Counted from the stretch's first letter, positions 28,761-37,484 are shown. The stretch: DNA of 64,000 bases from Chelativorans sp. ZYF759 (GCF_012911015.1 NZ_WVVV01000001.1:761304-825303), one strand, 5' to 3'. Notes: a model not told the origin generated them from the letters alone. Made by a program: numbers and translations.

Positions 28761-29948
28761 ATGACGCAATCCGAAGTCGTGCTGTGCGCCGCCGTGCGGA
28801 CGCCGATCGGAACATACAACGGCGCGCTGAAGGACATGCCGGCCCCTGGCCTCGGCGCCGTCGCGATCAAGGAGAGCCTTTCGCGGGCGGGAGTCGATCC
28901 CGGCGCGATAGAGACAGTTGTGCTCGGACAAGTCGTTCAGGCGGGGGCAAAAATGAACCCGGCGCGACAGGCTGGCGTAGCGGCGGGGCTTCCCGACGCG
29001 GTGCCGGCGATGACGGTCAACCGGGTGTGCGGCTCTGGCGCGCAGGCGATCGCATCGGCGGCACAGGAAGTTATGCTGGGCGCAGCCCAGGCCGCGGTCG
29101 CCGGCGGCATGGAGAACATGGATCAGTCGCCGTATTTGATGCCGAACGGACGCTGGGGCTATCGTATGGGTGACGGCCAGCTCCACGACTCCATGCTGCG
29201 GGACGGGCTCAACGATGCATTCTGCGACCGCCATTCCGGTTGGGTCACGGAGGACCTCGTCACAAGGTTTCAGGTCACGCGTGAAGACCAGGATCGATGG
29301 GCGCTGAGAAGCCAGCAGCGCTTCGGCGACGCGCAGGTTGCCGGCAAGTTCGACTCCGAGATCGCGCCGGTCGAAGTCCCCGGCAGCAAGGGTCCGGCGG
29401 TCTTCGGCAAGGACGAGCACAATCGGCCTGACGCCACCATCGAGACACTGGCGAAACTGCGGCCGGCGTTTCGCAAGGACGGGACGATCACGGCCGGAAA
29501 TGCTCCCGGCCTCAACAGCGGCGCGGCGGCGATGATCGTGGCGCGGGCGGAATGGGCCGACCGGAATGGCGTGGAGCCCATGGCTCGGCTTGCCGGCTTT
29601 GGTGTCGGTGCGGTCGACCCCGGCATGTTTGGGCTCGGCCCCGTGCCGGCTGTGCATCGGGCCCTCGAACGAGCGGGATGGGCGATCGCCGATCTTGAGC
29701 GTGTCGAGATCAACGAGGCGTTCGCCGCCATCGCTCTGGTTCTGACGCGCGAACTCGGATTGCCCGAGGACATCGTCAATGTCGAGGGCGGCGCCATCGC
29801 GCACGGGCATCCGATCGGGGCGACCGGCGCCGTGCTGACGACGAGGCTGCTGCATGCAATGCGGCGGGACGACATCAGACGGGGCCTTGTGACGCTTTGC
29901 ATCGGCGGTGGACAGGGCATTGCGCTCGCACTTGAGGCGACGCGTTGA
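28761..29948 (+). CDS. Acetyl-CoA acetyltransferase (thiolase)
   Basis: A 395-aa thiolase that joins two acetyl-CoA into acetoacetyl-CoA or does the reverse. Catalytic residues are visible: Cys in NRVCGSGAQAI near residue 89, His in GGAIAHGHPIGATGA, and the second Cys in TLCIGGGQG. The ATG at 28761 with AAGGAG before it matches family starts (QSEVVLCAAVRTPIG). No phaB or phaC is nearby, so a PHB role is open. It could draw acetyl-CoA away or help redox balance under low oxygen. Confidence 0.9.
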   Translation: MTQSEVVLCAAVRTPIGTYNGALKDMPAPGLGAVAIKESLSRAGVDPGAIETVVLGQVVQAGAKMNPARQAGVAAGLPDAVPAMTVNRVCGSGAQAIASAAQEVMLGAAQAAVAGGMENMDQSPYLMPNGRWGYRMGDGQLHDSMLRDGLNDAFCDRHSGWVTEDLVTRFQVTREDQDRWALRSQQRFGDAQVAGKFDSEIAPVEVPGSKGPAVFGKDEHNRPDATIETLAKLRPAFRKDGTITAGNAPGLNSGAAAMIVARAEWADRNGVEPMARLAGFGVGAVDPGMFGLGPVPAVHRALERAGWAIADLERVEINEAFAAIALVLTRELGLPEDIVNVEGGAIAHGHPIGATGAVLTTRLLHAMRRDDIRRGLVTLCIGGGQGIALALEATR

Positions 29949-30013
29949 CGACGCATCACGATCGCGTCCGGCCGAATTCGCCTCGCGGACAATCGGGAAA
30001 CAGGAGAACTACC

Positions 30014-30214
30014 ATGGAGACGAAGGACGCCATGATAAAGGGATCGGAAGGTCTGAACGCGATTTTCGCTTGGTGGGGCACGCCCTCGGCGACGCACCCC
30101 GACGCGATCTGCGCCTCGATGGCGCGGGAGACGGCAGACGATTTCCGCAAGCAGCTTTCCGAGGCCGAACAGCCGGCGGACAAATCAGGAAAGCGCCCGA
30201 CCAGCTCGGCTTGA
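30014..30214 (+). CDS. Small hypothetical protein
   Basis: A 66-aa soluble protein, ATG preceded by CAGGAGAACTACC, a strong Shine-Dalgarno sequence. It contains IFAWWGTPSATHPD and a basic C-terminus. The family was not recognised. It lies 65 bp after the thiolase gene and is likely in the same transcript. Confidence 0.55.
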   Translation: METKDAMIKGSEGLNAIFAWWGTPSATHPDAICASMARETADDFRKQLSEAEQPADKSGKRPTSSA

Positions 30215-30308
30215 CGACGATTGCGAGGCCGTAGCGCTCCCCCTCAACCGACCCGCCTCGACCGGATCGGTGAAGCGCCGAGGAGTTTATCAGATCGCAG
30301 CGACGTTC

Positions 30309-30322
30309 TTGATCTCGGTTAA
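30309..30322. promoter_or_regulatory. FNR/FixK-like box 8
   Basis: TTGATCTCGGTTAA lies 98 bp upstream of the second DUF305 gene. Confidence 0.6.
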
Positions 30323-30420
30323 AGAGTCCACCGGATCGACGTGGAGACTGATCCCGCAGACTGTGCCGACACTCCGGCGCGAGACCTGTCGGGAAAAAAC
30401 CACACTGAAAGGAACGTCCC

Positions 30421-30825
30421 ATGAAAATGCAGAAACTTCTGATTACGTCGGTCGTGGCGGCTGGTCTCGGCTTTGCGGCCTCGGTTCCGGCATGGTCGCA
30501 GGCCGACCACAGCACGATGCACGGTGGTCCGGCCGCGGGCGAGACCTCCGTGTCGCCCGATGATGATCCGGCGGTTCGCGGCTACGTCGATGCGATGGAA
30601 ACGATGCACGCCGCGATGTCGACGATGGACTATAGCGGCAATCCGGACGCGGATTTCGCCCGCGGCATGATCCCGCACCATCAGGCCGCCATCGACATGG
30701 CGCGCGTCGTCCTTGAGCACGGTTCCGATCCGGAGATCCGTGCGCTTGCGGAAGATGTGATCTCAGCCCAGGAAGCCGAGATCGCGCAGTTGGAAGAATG
30801 GCTTCGCGCGAACGCGCCCCAGTAG
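30421..30825 (+). CDS. Exported DUF305 protein (second copy)
   Basis: A 134-aa protein with a signal peptide (cleavage near PAWSQA) and the DUF305 core [24 protein letters not shown], then [14 protein letters not shown]. It is related to the product of the 20109 gene but lacks the long Met-rich run. Copper-linked periplasmic function is inferred. The ATG is preceded by GAAAGGAACG. A rho-independent terminator follows. Confidence 0.85.
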   Translation: MKMQKLLITSVVAAGLGFAASVPAWSQADHSTMHGGPAAGETSVSPDDDPAVRGYVDAMETMHAAMSTMDYSGNPDADFARGMIPHHQAAIDMARVVLEHGSDPEIRALAEDVISAQEAEIAQLEEWLRANAPQ

Positions 30826-30845
30826 GCGTTACCGCAGAGAGAATG

Positions 30846-30876
30846 GGAGGCGCTGCACGGCGCCTCCTTCGTTTTT
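30846..30876 (+). terminator. Rho-independent terminator after DUF305 gene
   Basis: The arms GGAGGCGC and GCGCCTCC enclose a 6-nt loop and are followed by TTCGTTTTT. It sits 21 bp after the stop of the DUF305 gene. Confidence 0.8.
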
Positions 30877-30890
30877 GGTAGCCAGCGGCC

Positions 30891-31238
30891 TCACGCGTCC
30901 GGCAGGGTCTCGAACGAGGTGACGAGGTCGTTGACCGTGCGCGCGCAGGAGCCGAGGCGGACATCGATGCCAGCGGCCCGGAGCCTGTCACGGTCTGGAA
31001 CAGCCACGTAGCCGCAGATGAGACGAGTGGCTCCACTGGCAAGGATCAGGTCGCAAGCGGACTCGCTCGTTCGGGCAGCATTGGCGCGATAGCGTCGACG
31101 CCGCTCCACGGGATCGACCACGAGCAGCCCATCGCTCTTGGCGAAAAACGGGCTTAGAGCATACCTACGTTGGTCGCGGGCCACGAGCAGGGCCACGCTA
31201 TGCTTTCGATCAGACGTGGGTGAGGCTATCGATGCCAT
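30891..31238 (-). CDS. NifX/NifB-like FeMo-cofactor-binding domain protein (tentative)
   Basis: A 115-aa protein. The layout RYALSPFFAKSDGLLVVD, then a DLILASGATRLICGYV stretch and a C-terminal RLGSCARTVNDLV, resembles the dinitrogenase iron-molybdenum cofactor domain that binds metal clusters in NifX-like proteins. No nitrogenase genes are near. Its exact role is unknown. A FNR-like box lies 72 bp upstream, so it responds with the rest of the cargo. Confidence 0.55.
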   Translation of the reverse strand: MASIASPTSDRKHSVALLVARDQRRYALSPFFAKSDGLLVVDPVERRRRYRANAARTSESACDLILASGATRLICGYVAVPDRDRLRAAGIDVRLGSCARTVNDLVTSFETLPDA

Positions 31239-31310
31239 TCCTGGGCCGTGAAAGAGCCAGTCGGAGTAGTCATTGAACTGTCACTATCATCGCCCCGGTC
31301 GCGCCGCACT

Positions 31311-31324
31311 TTAATCTCGATCAA
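31311..31324. promoter_or_regulatory. FNR/FixK-like box 9
   Basis: TTAATCTCGATCAA lies 72 bp upstream of the minus-strand NifX-like gene. Confidence 0.62.
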
Positions 31325-31428
31325 GTGAGGTCACAAAGGCACGTCGGTTGACCTCGTGATCTCCCGGCAGGCCATGCGAGCGGGGCTGGCGAGGGTTTCG
31401 TGGCGCTGACCGTCGTTGGCAACAACGG

Positions 31429-31442
31429 TTGATCTCGATCAA
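31429..31442. promoter_or_regulatory. FNR/FixK-like box 10 (perfect consensus)
   Basis: TTGATCTCGATCAA is a full match to the FNR/FixK consensus TTGAT-N4-ATCAA. It lies 126 bp upstream of the plus-strand gene at 31569. Confidence 0.68.
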
Positions 31443-31568
31443 GGCGCCGCGAGTGGCATTGTCGTGTAGTGCAGCGGCGTGGTCTTGCGCGCGGAGTGCG
31501 ATGGGGTAGACTCTCCGTCGGATGAAGCGTGAAGGAGCGCAGGGTCGCCAACGGAGCGGATTGGGCAG

Positions 31569-31916
31569 ATGCTCAGGTTTCTGGCATTGCTGGTCGTCTG
31601 CACGGTTTCCTTTCTCATGCAAGGGGAACCGGCGTCCGCGCACGAAGCCAAGTTCGTTCCGCTTCAAGCCATAACCCAGCCCGACGCTGTGGCAGATGTC
31701 GTCCTGACGGCATCGACTTCCGCTAATGACTGCTCGGGCCGACTGTCGTGCTGCACCATGACGTGCGCACCCTGCAAGCTACCGCTGCCGGGGCATCGCG
31801 GCGAGTTTCTCTGGAGGCCGGTCGAAGCGTCAGCCGTGCCTGGCCTCCGCGATGACTGCCTCCGCACGATCATCCTCAGCAGAGACCCTCCGGTCCCGCG
31901 ACCCAGCTTCGTCTAG
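31569..31916 (+). CDS. Exported cysteine-containing protein, unknown
   Basis: A 115-aa protein with a signal peptide (cleavage near ASAHEA). The mature part has a cysteine cluster, CSGRLSCCTMTCAPC, that could bind metal or form disulfides. No known family was recognised. A consensus FNR-like box is upstream, so expression with the low-oxygen cargo is likely. Confidence 0.55.
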   Translation: MLRFLALLVVCTVSFLMQGEPASAHEAKFVPLQAITQPDAVADVVLTASTSANDCSGRLSCCTMTCAPCKLPLPGHRGEFLWRPVEASAVPGLRDDCLRTIILSRDPPVPRPSFV

Positions 31917-32097
31917 GTCGTTTCCTCGCCTGCACTGACCATGCCGATATGCTCGCGTGCCCGCTCCCTCTGAGGGAGTGGCAAGCGGCCACGGACGTGT
32001 CGGAGGCGCCGCTGCGGCGCGGCGAGGTTCTTCTTCAGGACAACTTGCTGGCTGCGATCGCAGTCGCTGCAACGGGCCATGCGCCCGGAGGTGTAAT

Positions 32098-33009
32098 ATG
32101 AGCTGGGATCGAGCGTCCTTATCGACAGAGGTAGCCCGGTCGCTCTTCCGCGACGAATGGGACGATTTTGAACGCGGACGGAGCAGACCATTTTTTCGAG
32201 GATCGGTGACACGGGAAGCGGAACGCCCTCCGGGCCTTCCGCTCGATGAGTTGAGCAGGCGCTCAAAGCGCGGGGGCCACGGAAACGACGGCCAGAGCTG
32301 GGCTCCGGCTACGGGTCTGCCGCCGTCCACAGATGCGTATCGCCTGCTTCCGCGATACCGCAAGGGTGATCGCAAGATCGCGGCCGGCCGAGATTTGTTC
32401 AGCATCGGCGAGACGAACACCGCAATCTTCAACCTGCTGTCAGGATGGGTCGCGATCTACACGCTGTTGGAGGACGGCCGGCGTCAGATCGTCCATTTCG
32501 CACTGCCTGGGGCGGTGATGGGGATGCCGACCTCCAAGGGTGCCCAGGTCAGCTACAGCGCGCAGGCATTGACCGAGGTGGTTGTCTCCGTCATTCCGAG
32601 CACCGAGCTGTCAGCGGCCTCGCGGGACGATCCGGAGATGAGCATGCGGCTGGCGAGCGCGTTGGCGCGCGACACATCAATGGCCTACGACCATATGACC
32701 AGCATCGGACGCCGGACGGCCCGAGAGCGCGTGGCGCATCTGCTGCTGGAGTTGTTTACGCGGTATCGCGCTCAATGGCCGGGCGACCGCATTGAGGAGA
32801 TGGCGATCCCTCTCACCCAGGAGCAGATCGGGGACGCGACGGGCCTGACCTTCGTTCATGTGAACCGCGTGCTCGCTACGCTGCGCAAGGAGAAGATCGT
32901 GCATTTCCACTATCGGAGGCTTCGGATACTGGACCCGGATCGGCTTATCGAGGTCGCCGGCGTCGATCCGCAGACTGCCATGTCGTGGTTTCAGCGACGA
33001 TCGGTCTGA
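32098..33009 (+). CDS. Crp/Fnr family transcription regulator
   Basis: A 303-aa regulator: an unusual basic N-terminal tail of about 75 aa, a cyclic-nucleotide-binding-like beta barrel (about residues 80-190) and a C-terminal winged helix (about 215-290). The recognition helix is GLTFVHVNRVLATLRKE; the Arg of the FNR E--SR triad is kept, but Glu and Ser are replaced (V and N). There is no cysteine, so it cannot hold an Fe-S cluster like FNR and is FixK-like at most. The ATG has CGGAGG ahead. It may control the cargo boxes or another set. Confidence 0.85.
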   Translation: MSWDRASLSTEVARSLFRDEWDDFERGRSRPFFRGSVTREAERPPGLPLDELSRRSKRGGHGNDGQSWAPATGLPPSTDAYRLLPRYRKGDRKIAAGRDLFSIGETNTAIFNLLSGWVAIYTLLEDGRRQIVHFALPGAVMGMPTSKGAQVSYSAQALTEVVVSVIPSTELSAASRDDPEMSMRLASALARDTSMAYDHMTSIGRRTARERVAHLLLELFTRYRAQWPGDRIEEMAIPLTQEQIGDATGLTFVHVNRVLATLRKEKIVHFHYRRLRILDPDRLIEVAGVDPQTAMSWFQRRSV

Positions 33010-33040
33010 ATGGCGGCACCTGTGCGGCATGAGAGATGAA

Positions 33041-33934
33041 CTATGTAGTCGGAGCGACTCGGCCCCGACTGTTCCGTTCAACGATCGCGACGCCGATACC
33101 CGTAAGAAGCAGCCCCAAGATCAACAGAGGTCCGATCTGTTCTTCGAACATCGTAACTCCGAGCAAAAGGGCCAGCACAGGGGTCAGGAAAGTGAATGCA
33201 TTGGCATGGCTGAGGGAAACCCGGTCGAGCACCCAGAACCAAAGCCAGTATGACAAGGCCGTTCCGGGAAGCGCCAACAGGGTCAGCGCAATGACAAAGT
33301 CTGGAGAAAGATGAATGTCGGAAGGCTGCTCTGTCAGCAGCGCTAGGATCGCGAGAGGCACCGCACCGAGAAGGAGCTGTGCCGCCATCGCGACGAGCGG
33401 ATCGATGCGGCTGCGAACCGTCTTCATCAGCACGTTGCTGACCGCGAGCCCGGCGGCGGCGAGGACTAGATAGGACAAGGCGAAGATGTCGCCGGGGCCA
33501 CTTCCGATGCCCAATCGTGGCATGGCGACCGTGAAAATACCCAAGAAGCCGATGCCCAAGCCGATATACTGCGACGGTCGCAGACGTTCGGAGAGGAACC
33601 CAAACGCCAGGACCGCAGCGATCAACGGCTGGGTGTTGGTGAGAATGGTCGCGAGTCCCGGCGACACGAACTCCGCGGCGTGAAACATTCCGAAATATGC
33701 GAAGCCGGTCGCTCCCATTCCGATGGCGCCGAGCGCCACCCACAATCGGAGATCCATCGGGATCGGTCGTCGGAGGAGCGCAGCGACAAGAGCCAGCGAC
33801 ATGCCGGCAACGATCGCCCGCAGCGCGGCGAAGGTCATATGGGGCGCATGCTCCAGGCCAACCGTGATGAGCGGAAAGCAGAGTGCGTTGAGAAAGGCAA
33901 CCAGGACGAGGATGGGCGCGAAGCGAGTGAGCAT
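33041..33934 (-). CDS. EamA/DMT-family transporter
   Basis: A 297-aa inner-membrane protein with ten hydrophobic helices in two EamA repeats. Typical features are TFAALRAIVAGMSLAL in the first half and SYWLWFWVLDRVSLSHANAFTFLTPVLALLLG in the second. It exports small metabolites; the substrate cannot be predicted. It is convergent with the Crp/Fnr gene, and no FNR-like box was seen at its promoter. Confidence 0.87.
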   Translation of the reverse strand: MLTRFAPILVLVAFLNALCFPLITVGLEHAPHMTFAALRAIVAGMSLALVAALLRRPIPMDLRLWVALGAIGMGATGFAYFGMFHAAEFVSPGLATILTNTQPLIAAVLAFGFLSERLRPSQYIGLGIGFLGIFTVAMPRLGIGSGPGDIFALSYLVLAAAGLAVSNVLMKTVRSRIDPLVAMAAQLLLGAVPLAILALLTEQPSDIHLSPDFVIALTLLALPGTALSYWLWFWVLDRVSLSHANAFTFLTPVLALLLGVTMFEEQIGPLLILGLLLTGIGVAIVERNSRGRVAPTT

Positions 33935-33973
33935 GAACCCGTCCCCGGACGATGCGGCCGCAAAGGGCTGTCT

Positions 33974-34627
33974 TTACTTCGCTCGACCGGCGACGGCCGC
34001 GTGCTCGACTCGAAATTTCTCCGCCTTCTCGCAATGGCAGTCGAGGAAACCGTGTATCGGACACGTCCGACACATCTCTTCAAGGCGTTTGCGCAATGCA
34101 CGACGCCCGCGGTGCAGCCGCACGGTGACGTTGTTCAGCGAGGTGCCGAGGCTTGCCGCGAGCCGGTCTCGTGGCTCCCCCAGGATGTCGGCGCGCCAGA
34201 TGATGTCGGCGTATTCAGCCTTGAGCGTCGGCAGCAAACGATAGAGGCAGTTGCAAATGGCCGCGTCCAGCTCGGCGTCGGGTTCGGCTTCGTGGCTTTC
34301 CAGCGTTTCGGGATCAAGCTCCTCCTCGCGCTGGCGTCTGCGGATCACATCTCGTTGATGGTCAACGATCGTCGTCGCGAGAATCCTGCCCAGCCAACCG
34401 CGCACGGTGCGAACGTCGCGGAGCTGTGCCGCCCGCTCTAATGCGCGAAGGGAGAAGCGTTGAAGCACTTCCTCCGCCTCGTCCCGGTCGCGAAGACGAT
34501 TCTGAAGAAAATGCAGTATTGTTTGCTGGGCCTCAACCAATGCGCGTTGCACTGCGGCGTCGTGAGGCTTTGAAGCCTCACCTTCCCATGCCCCTTCTGG
34601 CATCTCCTGATCTTCGTCGTCCGCCAC
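33974..34627 (-). CDS. ECF-like sigma factor with C-terminal cysteine cluster
   Basis: A 217-aa sigma-70 family protein. Region 2 spans about residues 35-100 (LQNRLRDRDEAEEVLQRF, then RTVRGWLGRILATTIVDHQRD), and region 4 about 130-190 (LAASLGTSLNNVTVRLHRGRRALRKRL). It ends in CRTCPIHGFLDCHC, a possible metal or redox-sensing cluster. GTG at 34627 is favoured because AAGGAG sits 6 nt ahead; the longer frame to 34726 would read through an FNR-like box. No anti-sigma gene is adjacent. Confidence 0.8.
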   Translation of the reverse strand: MADDEDQEMPEGAWEGEASKPHDAAVQRALVEAQQTILHFLQNRLRDRDEAEEVLQRFSLRALERAAQLRDVRTVRGWLGRILATTIVDHQRDVIRRRQREEELDPETLESHEAEPDAELDAAICNCLYRLLPTLKAEYADIIWRADILGEPRDRLAASLGTSLNNVTVRLHRGRRALRKRLEEMCRTCPIHGFLDCHCEKAEKFRVEHAAVAGRAK

Positions 34628-34712
34628 CAAACTCTCCTTCCAAGCAGCAATCCCCAAGCGCTCGGCTGCCGAAGCTTGCTCCAACAAGTCGATGTTTCTC
34701 TCTCGTAAGTCT

Positions 34713-34726
34713 TTAATCCAGATCAA
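34713..34726. promoter_or_regulatory. FNR/FixK-like box 11
   Basis: TTAATCCAGATCAA lies 85 bp upstream of the sigma-factor start and 215 bp before the divergent LysR gene. Confidence 0.6.
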
Positions 34727-34941
34727 GATTTTGTCGCGCGCCGAATCTTAACCTGCTTAGCGATGTGGCGGAAACCGCTCGACAGGCTCCAGCAGCGGCT
34801 GAATGAAGGCGATCGTCGAAGCTCGCTCCGTGCGAGTGCGAATAGCTTTGCGGACAATCCTCCCAAGCGCATGTCGAAAGCTGACCTCCCTTTGCTACGG
34901 CGGCCATTCGGCGGATCTGCGTCGAGAACGGAGGCAACCGC

Positions 34942-35967
34942 ATGAATGACGACCGGCGCGAGCGGCAGATGCAGGTCGGGAACGAAGGTCATATTGATGA
35001 GAGCCCGCCACTCGATCTCCGGGCGCTTCGCTACGTGCTGGCAGCAGCCGAGTATCTGAGCTTTCGCCGCGCCGCGGAAGCTCTCGATGCACATCCGTCG
35101 AGCGTCAGCCGGGGAGTGAGGGACCTGGAGGACGAAATCGGCGTCGCGCTTTTTGAAAGAGGCGCGACAGGCGTTCGACTGACGGACGCTGGAGCGCGCT
35201 TTCTCGATCAGGTGGTCCCGGCGGTGAGACAGATCGGATCGGCGTTTCGAGCGGCGGGCGCTGCCGGCCGGGTGGCGTCCGGCACCGTGAGGGTTGGCAT
35301 CATCGTGTCGATAGCGGGCGGGTTCATGCGGAACCTCTTGCTCGACTACTCGTCCAAGCATCCGGAGGTGGCGGTCGAAGTCTACGATGGCGGTCGCCGG
35401 GATCACGTCGCGGCCCTGCGGTCCCGGCAGCTCGACGTTGCCTTCTTTTCTGGAAGCGGCGAGATTCCCGATTGTGAGATCGCGGAGCTGTGGCACGAAC
35501 GTGTCCACTTGGCGCTTCCGGTCAGCCATCCCCTCGCGAACTTCGAGCGCCTCGATTGGCCGATGCTCAGGGACGAGCAATTCATCGTAACCAGACGTGA
35601 GCCAGGTCCCGAGGTTCATGACTACATCGTGCGTCGGGTGGCCGACTACAGCACATATCCGCGGGTGGAGCACAAGCCCTGCACTCAGGAGACGCTGATG
35701 AGCCTTGTCGCACTCGGCCAGGGAATCACCCTGGTCTCATCGGTATGGACTGAGGTGCGCAGGCCGGGCCTCGTCTTTCGGCCCCTCACAGCATGCGAGG
35801 ATGTCGTTCCGTTCAGCGCGGTGTGGTCGCCGGACAATGACAATCCCGCTCTTCGCCGATTCGTCTCGGTCGCCTACCTTCTTGCCGGCCGGTCGCGCCA
35901 CGGCAAGGCGCTTACTGTTCGAGCGCAACGCCCGAACGGCGGCGGACGAGATCGCTTCGAGTCCTAA
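34942..35967 (+). CDS. LysR-family transcription regulator
   Basis: A 341-aa LysR protein. The N-terminal helix-turn-helix is at about residues 25-85 (LRYVLAAAEYLSFRRAAEALDAHPSSVSR, kept in frame with LFERG and RLTDAGARFL), and the effector domain at 110-310. It controls unknown targets. It marks the right edge of the cargo. Alternative later starts are possible because the first 20 residues look non-conserved. Confidence 0.88.
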   Translation: MNDDRRERQMQVGNEGHIDESPPLDLRALRYVLAAAEYLSFRRAAEALDAHPSSVSRGVRDLEDEIGVALFERGATGVRLTDAGARFLDQVVPAVRQIGSAFRAAGAAGRVASGTVRVGIIVSIAGGFMRNLLLDYSSKHPEVAVEVYDGGRRDHVAALRSRQLDVAFFSGSGEIPDCEIAELWHERVHLALPVSHPLANFERLDWPMLRDEQFIVTRREPGPEVHDYIVRRVADYSTYPRVEHKPCTQETLMSLVALGQGITLVSSVWTEVRRPGLVFRPLTACEDVVPFSAVWSPDNDNPALRRFVSVAYLLAGRSRHGKALTVRAQRPNGGGRDRFES

Positions 35968-35998
35968 CCGAGGCCCTCGGGAAACAGGCTCGATGCGC

Positions 35999-36274
35999 TC
36001 ACGCGCCCGGTTCGTGTCGTCGCGCCGGGTCGGCAACGGTCTTCAAACGATTGTCGGTGCGGTCCTTCCTGGCCTTGCGGTTGCGCCAACCGCGATCAGA
36101 GCGCAGAAAGTCCTCCAGCATGTGCGGAATCAGCGCGATGGCATCGACCGGCTCATAGAGCCGACTGTGCTCTGCGGCATATTGCTCAAGTTCCTCGCTC
36201 AAAGGCTCCGGCAACATGATGGTCCTGCGGACGTAGCGGATCTTGGGCAACGGCCCCAGCTTCAGATCGGACAT
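35999..36274 (-). CDS. DUF2274 protein of the transfer region
   Basis: A 91-aa protein with a basic start (KLGPLPKIRYVRRTIMLPEPLSEELEQYA) and LIPHMLEDFLRSDR, matching DUF2274 proteins that follow trbI in alphaproteobacterial elements. The function is unknown; a ribbon-helix-helix-like fold is possible. It is coded 43 bp after trbI and ends the transfer operon. Confidence 0.8.
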   Translation of the reverse strand: MSDLKLGPLPKIRYVRRTIMLPEPLSEELEQYAAEHSRLYEPVDAIALIPHMLEDFLRSDRGWRNRKARKDRTDNRLKTVADPARRHEPGA

Positions 36275-36317
36275 GGCGCGCCTCCTGCGGTGGTTGGAAA
36301 AGTTCGTTCCTGCCGCG

Positions 36318-37484
36318 TCAGTGTGCGGCGTAGGGCTCGAGAACGAGGTCGCGAGTAACGACGACGCGCATCGGGAACCCCGGACGGATTGTGAGGGTCG
36401 GGGCGACCTGCAATTGTCGCTGGATGATCTGCTGGCCCGCGTCGTTGACCGTGTCGCCAGCGCCCCGGCGGATCGCCTGGATAAGCCTGTCCTCGTCGCT
36501 CATGGCCATGTTTGTGCCGATCGCTAGCAGCGTTGAAAGACCAGCGGCCTTGGCCAGATCCCACCAATGATAGTCGACCTGATCTTCGAGGCCCGCATAG
36601 CCCTGGGTATCGACGCCCGGCTGCCTTTCGAGGACGATGGAGCGTCCGTTCGGGAAGATCAGGCGATTCCACACCAGCAAAATCCGGCGCTGACCGAATG
36701 TGACACCGGCGTCGTACTCCCCGATGATCCGGGTCCCCTGCGGAATCAGGAGAAGGCTTCCGGTGGGGGAGTCGTAGACGTGTTGGGTGACCTGTGCTGT
36801 GATCTGCCCAGGCAGGTCCGATCGAATGCCGGTGATGAGGGCCGCCGGGATCACCGATCCGGCCTGAAGAACGTAGGGCGAGGCTGGTGCAGCGACGCGA
36901 TCCGGCGCCACCGTTCGCCGGTCGACCTCGGCGTTGAGGAAGGTCAGATGCCTGTCCTGGCTCCCGGAACCTGTCGGGACAGTCGCGCCGCCGAAGTTCG
37001 GCTGGAAGGATGGCAGGCCGGAGCTGGTGTCCGAGCGGGTCTGGAAAAAGAGCTGGCTGGTGCGTGCGGCCTCCATCTCCGCAAGCCGCCGCTGCTCCTC
37101 CGGGTCAGCCTGCGGCATCGGCATGGCCTCTGCCGGAATGGGCCGGCCTTCCTCGCGGGAGCGCACGATCGGTCCTCCCAGATCGCCCGGAAGCGGTGGT
37201 CCCAATTGTGGGATGCCGCTGTAGTCGGACGGCAGCCCCTGCAAGCCATCGGCCGTTTGGCGGCGGTCGGTGGTGAACAGCTCCTCGCCTTGCCGCTGCC
37301 GATCGGCGGTCTGGAGCGCGTAGATCAGCGCACCGCCGATGCCGAGCCCGGCAATGAGGCCGAGCCCGGTCAGCACCTTGCGCGAGACGCGGGTGACGCT
37401 TGGCGCCTCCGCCCGCAGCCGCATGGTCGTCGCCGTGTCGGCCGCGCCCATCCCCTCTCCCTTTCCGGTCTCGTTGGCGGTCAT
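36318..37484 (-). CDS. trbI: Conjugal transfer protein TrbI (VirB10-like)
   Basis: A 388-aa protein that spans the inner membrane once (about residues 38-60: VLTGLGLIAGLGIGGALIYAL) and reaches the outer membrane in the type IV secretion channel. The C-terminal VirB10 domain shows LLIPQGTRIIGEYD and RILLVWNRLIFPNGRSI. A proline- and Gln-rich linker lies between. The ATG overlaps the stop of trbG by 4 bp (ATGA). Confidence 0.93.
   Translation of the reverse strand: MTANETGKGEGMGAADTATTMRLRAEAPSVTRVSRKVLTGLGLIAGLGIGGALIYALQTADRQRQGEELFTTDRRQTADGLQGLPSDYSGIPQLGPPLPGDLGGPIVRSREEGRPIPAEAMPMPQADPEEQRRLAEMEAARTSQLFFQTRSDTSSGLPSFQPNFGGATVPTGSGSQDRHLTFLNAEVDRRTVAPDRVAAPASPYVLQAGSVIPAALITGIRSDLPGQITAQVTQHVYDSPTGSLLLIPQGTRIIGEYDAGVTFGQRRILLVWNRLIFPNGRSIVLERQPGVDTQGYAGLEDQVDYHWWDLAKAAGLSTLLAIGTNMAMSDEDRLIQAIRRGAGDTVNDAGQQIIQRQLQVAPTLTIRPGFPMRVVVTRDLVLEPYAAH

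Noticed and set aside
30846-30876. Hairpin as an attenuator or riboswitch
   Set aside because: Position after a stop codon and the T-run fit a simple terminator.
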